DNA of 64,000 bases, from positions 1 through 64,000 of the forward strand of contig CAZVLU010000003.1 in the NCBI GenBank assembly GCA_964628235.1, in the 5' to 3' direction. This stretch comes from CAMAVH01 sp964628235 (GTDB lineage Bacteria; Pseudomonadota; Alphaproteobacteria; SMXQ01). Below are positions 53,739-62,613 of the stretch, piece by piece (position 1 is the stretch's first letter; every line of letters begins with the position of its first letter). The notes beneath the pieces are model-generated. The model searched no databases and was not told where the DNA came from. It worked only from the letters and a program-made list of their open reading frames with translations. The translations under genes were made by a program, and so were the position numbers.

Positions 53739-53828
53739 AGGGTGCTTGGTCTCGTTTGGGTCGTTTTGACGGCCGCCGCCATCATTATGCGACTTGGCAA
53801 GACGTACTCCTATAGGGATTACCGTTAA

Positions 53829-53860
53829 TTGACAAAAAAACTTTTTTTTCGTATTTTGTC
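53829..53860 (+). promoter_or_regulatory. Promoter with overlapping dyad, candidate GntR operator
   Basis: TTGACA (53829-53834) and TATTTT (53852-53857) are separated by exactly 17 bp and read toward the TauD-type gene. GACAAAA (53831-53837) and TTTTGTC (53854-53860) are perfect inverted arms with 16 bases between, covering both hexamers. A bound repressor would block polymerase. An A-run and T-run inside add to the symmetry. Confidence 0.65.
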
Positions 53861-53895
53861 GCTAGAGCGTGAATTGATCCTGGAGGGATTTAGAG

Positions 53896-54765
53896 ATGGC
53901 AACCATTCAAGCAGAGAAGCCCAAAGCGAAGACGACGTATGAGACCATTACCGTCACGCAGTTGTCGCCGAATGTCGGCGCGGAAATCGGCAATATCGAT
54001 CTGACCAAGCCGCTCACTCCCGCTCAGGTGAAGGATGTGCGCGCCGCCATCACAGCGCACGGCGTGATCTTCTTCCGCGAGCAGCCCATCAGCTTCGAAG
54101 ACCACGACCGCTTCGTTCGCTACTTCGGCGAGCCGCATGAGCATATCGGCGGCGATTACACGGCGTCCAAGCGCGTTCCCAATTACCCCGGCATCCGCCA
54201 GCAGTATTTCGACGGCAATTCCAAGCGCGTCGCCGGCGAAGACTGGCACTCGGACCAGAGCTACGGCGACAAGCCGCCGACCTACAGCATCCTGCATCAG
54301 GAGATAGTCCCGACCGACGGCGGCGGCGACACGATGTTCATGTCCTGCTCCAAGGCTTATGAAGAGCTCAGCGATACGATGAAGGCCTATCTAAAGGGCA
54401 AAACCGCCACCCATATGGGCGGCAAGTCCTTCGACGCCGAGGGCGCCGGAAAGCGCCCGGAGGTGGTCCACCCGGTCGTTACGCTCCACCCCGAAAGCGG
54501 CCGCAAGGTCCTGTTCGTCAATCCCAGCTTCACGAGCCACATCAATGGCGTGCCGAAGGCCGAGAGCAAGGCCGTGCTGGAGTACCTCTACGAGCACATG
54601 CGCAAGCCGCATTGGCACATGCGCTTCCACTGGCGGAACCACTCGATCGCCATGTGGGACAACCGCGCCGTTCAGCATATGGCGATTTGGGATTACTGGC
54701 CGCAGGTGCGGTCGGGCTACCGCATGTTCCTGAAAAACGAAGATGCTCCGGTGATGGCCGACTAA
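53896..54765 (+). CDS. TauD/TfdA family 2-oxoglutarate-dependent dioxygenase
   Basis: A 289-residue non-heme iron oxygenase. The 2-His-1-carboxylate site is H118 and D120 (EDWHSDQSY) and H261 (NRAVQHMA). R276 in SGYRM should bind 2-oxoglutarate. GGGDTMFMSCSKAYE is the family's usual substrate-side strand. The ATG at 53896 has GGAGGG upstream. Substrates in this family include taurine, phenoxyacetates, alkyl sulfates and other compounds. Its own promoter with a GntR-type operator suggests that it is induced by substrate; it is followed by a UbiD decarboxylase 240 bp later. Confidence 0.92.
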   Translation: MATIQAEKPKAKTTYETITVTQLSPNVGAEIGNIDLTKPLTPAQVKDVRAAITAHGVIFFREQPISFEDHDRFVRYFGEPHEHIGGDYTASKRVPNYPGIRQQYFDGNSKRVAGEDWHSDQSYGDKPPTYSILHQEIVPTDGGGDTMFMSCSKAYEELSDTMKAYLKGKTATHMGGKSFDAEGAGKRPEVVHPVVTLHPESGRKVLFVNPSFTSHINGVPKAESKAVLEYLYEHMRKPHWHMRFHWRNHSIAMWDNRAVQHMAIWDYWPQVRSGYRMFLKNEDAPVMAD

Positions 54766-55005
54766 AACGTCAAGCTGCCGCAGATGGCGGCGGCTTGGCA
54801 GCCATCTTGCATTCGAGCCGGATTGGACCGCTGGCTCCCGGCCAAGGGACTATTTCTCTTGTGAATAGCCCTGGCCGGGCCGCCTTCGCCAGTCTGGTTC
54901 GCCGATCCGACGCTTTCGTGCCTGCCCTATATGGACAGCAAACGAATTTAGTAAAGCCATAGCGATTCATCTCATCGCTTCACTCACTTTTTTGGAGGAT
55001 TTTTT

Positions 55006-56481
55006 ATGAACGTCGCCCGCGAGCCGTCGAAAGACGACACCATCATCCCTTACGAAGGCCTGCGTGGCTGGCTTGAAGCCGTGGAGGGGATGGGCGAGTT
55101 GCTGCGCGTCAACGGCGCGAGCTGGGACGCCGAAATGGGCGCGATCACCCATATGCTGACCGAGAAGAGCAGCGGCACCGCGCCGGCCGTGCTGTTCGAC
55201 GAAGTGCCGGGCTACGCCAAGGGATTCCGTACGCTGTATGGCCATTTCTCGTCGGTCAAGCGCGTCGCTTTGACGCTCGGCCTGTCCACCGAATTCGACC
55301 GCAAGGTCGACATCGTGCAGCGCTATCACGCCTGCATGCAGAGCTTGAAGCCGCTGCCGCCGCGTTATGTCGATAAGGCGCCGATTCTCGAGAACGTCAT
55401 CACCGGCGACGACATCGACGTGCTGAAATTCCCGGTGCCGCGCCATCACGAGATCGATACGGCGCGCTACATCGGCACTGCCAACTGCGTGATCACGCAG
55501 GATCCGGACGCCGGCTGGTTCAACCTCGGCACTTACCGCAACCAGGTGTATGACGCCAAGACGATCGGTTGCCAGATCACCGAGGGCAAGCACGGCCGCA
55601 TCCATCGCGACAAGTACTTCGAGCGCGGCCAGTCGATGAAGGTCGTCGTGCTCGTCGGTCAGGATCCGCTGCTGTACATGCTGGCGGCGAGCCCCTTGCC
55701 GGACGGCGTCAGCGAACTGGAGTTCGCTGGCGGCATCAAGGGCAAGCCGATCGATGTCGTGCGCGGCCCCTACACGGGCTTCCCGATTCCGGCCGATTGC
55801 GAAATCGCCCTCGAATGCGAAGCGGTGCCCGGCAACGTCAAGCCGGAAGGTCCGTTCGGCGAGTGGATGGGCTATTACTCCGACGACACGCAGGCGCGCC
55901 CCTATCTCATCGTCAAGACGATCCTGCATCGCAACAACCCGATTATCTGCTGCGCCCCGCAGCACAAGCCGGTCGATGAGACCGGCCTGCTGAAGGGCAT
56001 CGCCGGCGCGGCCCAGGTTTGGCGCGCGCTCGATGCTTGCGGTCTGCCGGATATTCTCGGCGTGTGGAACCACGAGGGTGGCCCGGCGACGCGCTTCACC
56101 GTCGTGCAGATCAAGCAGCGCTATCCCGGCCATGCGCGCAACGTGTTGCACGTCGCCGCGAACTGCCAGGGCGGCGCCTATGCCGGCAAGTGGACGGTGG
56201 TGGTCGATGACGACATCGACGCTGGCGATCTCGATCAGGTGCTGTGGGCGATGAGCACGCGCTTCGATCCGATGACCGACATCGATCTGATTCAGAAGGC
56301 TTGGGCCTCCAAGCGCGATCCGCTGTGGCTGCCCGGCAACTTCAACAACCGCATCCTGATCGACGCCTGCATTCCTTACGACATGAAGATGAAGGGCACG
56401 TTCCCGCCGGTCGTCGACGTCACGCCGGAATTGCGCGCCAAGATCCGCGCGAAGTTCAGCAATATCAACTTCCCCAAGTGA
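55006..56481 (+). CDS. UbiD family decarboxylase
   Basis: A 491-residue prenylated-FMN-dependent (de)carboxylase. Family features are FPVPRHHEIDTARYIGTANC, NLGTYRNQVYD (the conserved Arg), LECEAVPG (E270) and the motif EGPFGEWMGYY with E281 and E286, matching the catalytic Arg-Glu-Glu triad. A GGAGG ribosome site precedes the ATG. There is no UbiX prenyltransferase gene in the window to make the cofactor. The UbiD family covers hydroxybenzoate, cinnamate-type and heteroaromatic acid decarboxylases. A terminator follows at 56504. Confidence 0.92.
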   Translation: MNVAREPSKDDTIIPYEGLRGWLEAVEGMGELLRVNGASWDAEMGAITHMLTEKSSGTAPAVLFDEVPGYAKGFRTLYGHFSSVKRVALTLGLSTEFDRKVDIVQRYHACMQSLKPLPPRYVDKAPILENVITGDDIDVLKFPVPRHHEIDTARYIGTANCVITQDPDAGWFNLGTYRNQVYDAKTIGCQITEGKHGRIHRDKYFERGQSMKVVVLVGQDPLLYMLAASPLPDGVSELEFAGGIKGKPIDVVRGPYTGFPIPADCEIALECEAVPGNVKPEGPFGEWMGYYSDDTQARPYLIVKTILHRNNPIICCAPQHKPVDETGLLKGIAGAAQVWRALDACGLPDILGVWNHEGGPATRFTVVQIKQRYPGHARNVLHVAANCQGGAYAGKWTVVVDDDIDAGDLDQVLWAMSTRFDPMTDIDLIQKAWASKRDPLWLPGNFNNRILIDACIPYDMKMKGTFPPVVDVTPELRAKIRAKFSNINFPK

Positions 56482-56503
56482 TCGTTCGGGAAAGCCGGAT
56501 ATG

Positions 56504-56537
56504 AAAAAGGGCAGGTCCGATGGACCTGCCCTTTTTA
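56504..56537 (+). terminator. Rho-independent terminator after UbiD gene
   Basis: AAAAAGGGCAGGTCC (56504-56518) and GGACCTGCCCTTTTT (56522-56536) form a 15-bp stem with a GAT loop and T-rich tail. The stem is nearly the same as that of the terminator 160 bp downstream. Confidence 0.9.
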
Positions 56538-56665
56538 TTTCGCCGCGAGGCAAGATCACGTCTCATTGATTGATTGTTTCTGCTTGCCAACCGGGAACCG
56601 CGGCGGCGTTTACTAGCGCGCCGACAGCGTGAACATCTGTCCCGTAAATTCGGGGGACGGACAAT

Positions 56666-56697
56666 AAAAAGGGCAGGCCCGCGGGCCTGCCCTTTTT
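56666..56697 (-). terminator. Rho-independent terminator after Bug gene (minus strand)
   Basis: AAAAAGGGCAGGCCC and GGGCCTGCCCTTTTT form a 15-bp stem with a two-base GC centre. It lies just past the stop of the minus-strand binding-protein gene (56726), so it serves that gene and, being symmetric, may act on both strands. It is a near copy of the stem at 56504. Confidence 0.88.
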
Positions 56698-56725
56698 CTT
56701 TGCCGAGCCCCTTCTGGGGTGGCGA

Positions 56726-57760
56726 TTACTTCTCGTTGACGATCGCCTTCGCCTGCTTCAACACCTCAGGCGGCGTCGAGAACAGGTCCTTGATGATCGC
56801 TTCGGCGCGCTTGCCGTCGACCAGCGTCGGCGTCTCCTTGCGCTTAGTGACTTCCGCCACGTACTCGGGATCCTGAATCGTCTTGATAAAGGCCGCGCGC
56901 AGGGCTTCCACGCGGTCGGCCGGCACGCCAGGCGGGGCCATGAAGGGACGCCCGAGATCGGCCGACAGGATGGCGACTTTCAAGATGCTCTTCTGCTCGT
57001 CGGTCTGGGCGATCTCCATGATCGACGGGACATCGGGAAGCTCCGGCCAGCGCTCCATGCTGAGCGAAGCCAGGAACTTCAGCTTCTTCTCGGTGATCCA
57101 TTCCGGCTTGATCAGCTTGATCGAGGTAAAGGACCAGCCGCAGCGGCCGTCCACTTCGCCACGCTCCACTGCCAGCTGCATTTCGTTGCCGCCGGGGTAG
57201 CCGGACACCACCTTGGCTTTGAGGCCGAGCAGCTTGATCAGCATCTTGCTGATCATGTCGTCGTCCGAGCCGGGGCCGGAGCCGGCGAGCGTGATGGGCG
57301 TTTTGGTGGCGTCGGCAAACGTCTTCACCGTCGGGGCGCCGAGCAGGGCGCAGACGGTGAATTCCGTCATGCCGCTGCCGATCCAGTTGAACTTCGTCGC
57401 GTCGAAGTTCGAGGCGCTGGTGCCGGTCAACGGTTCGAGCACGGGGGCGCGCACCATGCCGATGACCGAGCCGTCCTTGGCCGCGAGGTTATAGAGATGG
57501 TTGGTGGCCACCAGACTGCCCGCGCCGGTCATGTTCTGCACGGTGATGGTCGGATTGCCGGGAAGATGGCGGCTGTAGTGGCGCATCACGCCGCGGACAT
57601 GGGTGTCATAGCCGCCACCGGGCGAGTAACCAACGATCACGGTCAAGGGGCGGGTTTTATAGAACTCCTCGACGGATTGAGCGGTCGCCGGAACGCTCAG
57701 GGCGGAGGCCGACATCGCAAGCAACGCGACGCCAACAGCCTTATTCTTCAATGCACGCAT
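56726..57760 (-). CDS. Bug/TctC-family periplasmic substrate-binding protein
   Basis: A 344-residue binding protein with a signal peptide (VALLAMSASALSVPATAQ). The signature is LTVIVGYSPGGGYDTHVRG, then TITVQNMTGAGSLVATNHLY and SGYPGGNEMQLAVERGEVDG in lobe two. It lacks adjacent TctA/TctB genes. It is convergent with the UbiD gene across two hairpin terminators and may bind the acid that UbiD acts on, but that is only an association by position. Confidence 0.9.
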   Translation of the reverse strand: MRALKNKAVGVALLAMSASALSVPATAQSVEEFYKTRPLTVIVGYSPGGGYDTHVRGVMRHYSRHLPGNPTITVQNMTGAGSLVATNHLYNLAAKDGSVIGMVRAPVLEPLTGTSASNFDATKFNWIGSGMTEFTVCALLGAPTVKTFADATKTPITLAGSGPGSDDDMISKMLIKLLGLKAKVVSGYPGGNEMQLAVERGEVDGRCGWSFTSIKLIKPEWITEKKLKFLASLSMERWPELPDVPSIMEIAQTDEQKSILKVAILSADLGRPFMAPPGVPADRVEALRAAFIKTIQDPEYVAEVTKRKETPTLVDGKRAEAIIKDLFSTPPEVLKQAKAIVNEK

Positions 57761-58095
57761 GCCGCACTCCTATTTCGAAATCTTCAGGGCAGGCCCCGTT
57801 TAGCCGGGAGGGCGGGGCCATCAAAACGACGAACGCCGCTTCCGGCTCGTCTCACGCTGAACGGTCTGCAAGAGCTATGCCGCCTGATGCCCGCTTTCGC
57901 GCCAAAGGCATGCATTAGGGTTATCATGATAGGTATATCGGGCAGCGTCGATAGCTCGATTCGCGTGCCGTCTCGCCAGGCGAAAACCAGGCTATGGTTT
58001 GCCCGAAACAAGCTATGCCGTCTCAAGAGCATGGCGTTTCACGGGCTGCGCTTTGCCTTTTCGGTCGGGGGCCCCTCCGGAGGAAGCGCTGAGGC
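57761..58095. other. Intergenic region between Bug gene and recQ, no gene seen
   Basis: A 335-bp gap upstream of the Bug-type gene and downstream of recQ. It contains GCCCCG...CGGGGC arms around 57793-57817 and a CCTCCGGAGG palindrome at 58074-58083, neither with an obvious role. Short open frames here look like chance. Confidence 0.45.
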
Positions 58096-59940
<1,845 letters not shown>

Positions 59941-59996
59941 CGCGTGATTTTACAGGAGCGTGCGGCGCTTGGGGAGAATATGCGACTGGCGTTAGA

Positions 59997-60503
59997 TCAC
60001 GCTCCGCAGCACTTCTTGTATTTCTTGCCCGATCCGCAGAGGCAGGGGTCGTTGCGGCCGATCTTGGTGACATGGACCGGTTGGCCCTTGGGGTTCATCA
60101 CGCCGTCGACGTAAAGCCATTGGCCGTCGACCTTGCGGAACTGGCTGCGCTCGTGATGCAGGCCGTGCTCGCCCTTGCCTTTGAAGCGGGCGGTGAACTC
60201 GACGATGCCCTCGGCATCCTCCTGTCCGCCCTTTTCGGTCTGGCGGATGTCGAGGCCGAGCCATTCCATGCCGCCAGCCGTCGCTTCGAGATCGGCGCGG
60301 CTGAAATCGACCAACGCTTCAGGCGCTAGCGTGCGTTCGACATAGCCGTAGTCGCCGACGACGAACGCGGCATAGCGCGAGCGCATCGTCGCTTCAGCGG
60401 TCGGGGCCGGCTTGCCCGCGAGATAGGGTTGGCAGCAGGCGGCGAAGGTCTGCGCCGAGCCGCAGGGGCAAGGCTGGTCGGCGGTAACGCTTTGAGGGGC
60501 CAT
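59997..60503 (-). CDS. ychJ: YchJ-family protein with SEC-C zinc motifs
   Basis: A 168-residue protein with a zinc-binding SEC-C motif at each end: CPCGSAQTFAACCQPY near residue 12 and CLCGSGKKYKKCC at the C-terminus. The middle is the YchJ NTF2-like domain (MRSRYAAFVVGDYGYVERT, then EGIVEFTARFK). The biochemical role is unknown. It is upstream of recQ on the same strand and may share its transcript. Confidence 0.92.
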   Translation of the reverse strand: MAPQSVTADQPCPCGSAQTFAACCQPYLAGKPAPTAEATMRSRYAAFVVGDYGYVERTLAPEALVDFSRADLEATAGGMEWLGLDIRQTEKGGQEDAEGIVEFTARFKGKGEHGLHHERSQFRKVDGQWLYVDGVMNPKGQPVHVTKIGRNDPCLCGSGKKYKKCCGA

Positions 60504-60724
60504 GGGGGACTCCGAAAGGCTTTGCTGCGCGCAGGCTGCACGCGCATCTTTGAGGGCGGTGGGTTAGAGAGAGTGATTGGAGAGAATGCCGGCAATGGGG
60601 CCGATTCTCGTAAGGATTTGTCGCGGAATCGTGTCCTATAAATCCCTTGCCTTGTCATTATTACGGAATTCAGCCATTTTAAGAATCAATATTCCACAAG
60701 ATTTGACGGCGCTTGACATAGCCG

Positions 60725-62479
60725 ATGCATTCAAATTTTTTTATGCAGCGATTGCTGGTGCATTCGGTTGGCAGGCGCATCCGCGCGACGTTTGTCAGTT
60801 GCGCCTATCTCTGCGCCTTATTCGGCGGTCTGCTGCAAGCCGGAATAGCTGTCGCACAAATTCCGGCCTCCGTCGATCCTGGGCAGGTCGAGCGGCGACT
60901 TGCCCCGGCGTTGCCGTTACCTGATCTTCAAGCGCCTTTCGTGCCTGATGTCGGCACGGTTGCGCCCCCGGCCGGCGCCGGAGAGGCGCGCTTCAATTTG
61001 CGCGAGATCGTTCTGCGCGGCGCCACGGTTTACGAAGCGGCGGATTTGTTGCGCCCCTATGATGGCCTCATCGGCCAGACCGTCAGCATCGACGACATCT
61101 TCGCCGTGGCCAACGCCATCACCGCGCGCTATCGCAATGACGGCTACATCCTGTCGCGCGCCGTCGTGCCGGCGCAGAAGGTCGATGCCGGCCGTATCGA
61201 AATCAAAGTCGTCGAAGGGTTCATTTCGCAGGTGATCGTCACCGGTGATACTGCCGGCCAAGAGGATTTGCTGCGGGCCTATGGCGCGAAGATCTCTGCT
61301 GTCCGACCGCTGACGTCGGAAGCGTTGGAGCGCTATTTGTTGCTGGCCGACGATCTGCCCGGACTGACGGCGCGCGGCGTGTTGCGGCCATCGCCGTCCG
61401 AGCCTGGCGCGGCAGAGTTGATCTTGGCGGTCGAGTACCGGCCTTACGAGGGAGCCGTCAGCGTCGACAATCGCGGCACCCGTTATAGCGGTCCGCTGCA
61501 GGGCGATGTCGGTGTTCGGCTGAACAGCATGTTCGGGCTGGGCGAACAAGTCAGCCTGCGGGTGGTCACGACGGCGCCGACCGAGGAGCTGCTGTATGGC
61601 GCGGTCGGCTTGTCCGTTCCATTGGGCGATGAAGGAACGCGCCTCGATGCCTCAGTGCAGAGCAGCCAAGGCGAGCCGGGCTTTAGGCTCACGTCGCTCG
61701 AAGTCGAAACATCGTCGATCTCCGCCGATCTGTCCCTTTCGCACCCATTGCTGCGCCGCCGTTCCGAGAACTTGAGCGTGCGCGGCGGATTCGACGTCCG
61801 CAACAGCCTGACCAGAAGTCTGGGGCAAGACTTCTCGGAGGATCACTTGCGCGTTTTCGAGCTCGGCCTGCGCTACGATAAGCTCGACAGTGGGCAGGCG
61901 CTCAACGTGTTCGACGTCCGCGTCCGCCAGGGGCTCGATGTCTTCGATGCGAGCCAGCCCGGGGAGACGGTGTCGCGAGCCCGCGGCCGCGCCGAATTCA
62001 CCAAAATCTCGGGCGAATTATCGCGCCTGCAGCCTCTGCTCGCTGACTATGCCGTGTTGTTGTCGCTCAGCGGCCAGCGCAGCGCCCATGCGTTATTGGC
62101 GTCGGAGGAATTCGCGCTCGGCGGCAGCCGCTTCGGCCGGGGCTATGATCCATCGGAGGTGACCGGCGATCACGGCGCGGCGATGGCCATCGAATTGCGT
62201 ATGCCGCCGACCGACCTTGGGGATATTGCGGGACTTGGTTTCGGCTTGTTGCAGCCCTATGGCTTCTATGATCTCGGTGCGGTCTACAATCGTGATCCGG
62301 GCACCGGCGAGAACGGCACCCAGAGCCTCGCATCTGCCGGGCTAGGCGTGCGCTTTGCCGTCGGCGCAAGCTTTCAAGGCGGCGTCGAATTGTCGCTGCC
62401 ATTGACGCGCAGCGTGGCAGCGACAGGGGATGATGGACGAGATCCACGCCTCTTTTTTAGCCTGACGAGCCGCTTTTAA
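60725..62479 (+). CDS. TpsB outer-membrane transporter (ShlB/FhaC/HecB family)
   Basis: A 584-residue two-partner-secretion pore. A signal peptide (cleavage near IAVAQ) leads to a POTRA domain (FNLREIVLRGATVYEAADLL) and a second POTRA segment (GRIEIKVVEGFISQVIVTGD). A 16-stranded barrel follows, with the loop-6 (V/I)RG(Y/F)-type motif present as FGRGYDPSE. It ends in a C-terminal Phe (FFSLTSRF), the usual barrel end. It exports the TpsA protein encoded next. The start is uncertain: ATG at 60725 or 60743, neither with a clear ribosome site. Confidence 0.93.
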   Translation: MHSNFFMQRLLVHSVGRRIRATFVSCAYLCALFGGLLQAGIAVAQIPASVDPGQVERRLAPALPLPDLQAPFVPDVGTVAPPAGAGEARFNLREIVLRGATVYEAADLLRPYDGLIGQTVSIDDIFAVANAITARYRNDGYILSRAVVPAQKVDAGRIEIKVVEGFISQVIVTGDTAGQEDLLRAYGAKISAVRPLTSEALERYLLLADDLPGLTARGVLRPSPSEPGAAELILAVEYRPYEGAVSVDNRGTRYSGPLQGDVGVRLNSMFGLGEQVSLRVVTTAPTEELLYGAVGLSVPLGDEGTRLDASVQSSQGEPGFRLTSLEVETSSISADLSLSHPLLRRRSENLSVRGGFDVRNSLTRSLGQDFSEDHLRVFELGLRYDKLDSGQALNVFDVRVRQGLDVFDASQPGETVSRARGRAEFTKISGELSRLQPLLADYAVLLSLSGQRSAHALLASEEFALGGSRFGRGYDPSEVTGDHGAAMAIELRMPPTDLGDIAGLGFGLLQPYGFYDLGAVYNRDPGTGENGTQSLASAGLGVRFAVGASFQGGVELSLPLTRSVAATGDDGRDPRLFFSLTSRF

Positions 62480-62613
62480 AGCATCATAACATATTGAAAA
62501 TATTAACTATTTTTATACCTATCCTTTAGGATTAGCTGCCTATTGCTTATGTCAAGGAAATTTAATATAAGGACATGCTTATATAGTTATTTAATCCCGT
62601 TGGGAGTTCTGGC
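62480..62613 (+). promoter_or_regulatory. AT-rich gap between TpsB and TpsA genes
   Basis: A 134-bp segment much richer in A and T than its neighbours. It contains ATCCTTTAGGAT (62520-62531), a short palindrome, and several TATA-like stretches. It may carry an extra promoter for TpsA, since no terminator is seen after TpsB. Confidence 0.35.

Noticed and set aside
54967..56559. 530-codon open frame antisense to the UbiD gene
   Set aside because: Arg- and Asp-rich composition typical of antisense reading in GC-rich DNA; the UbiD catalytic motifs lie on the plus strand.
58074..58083. CCTCCGGAGG palindrome downstream of recQ
   Set aside because: Too short and GC-only, with no T-run; chance is likely.
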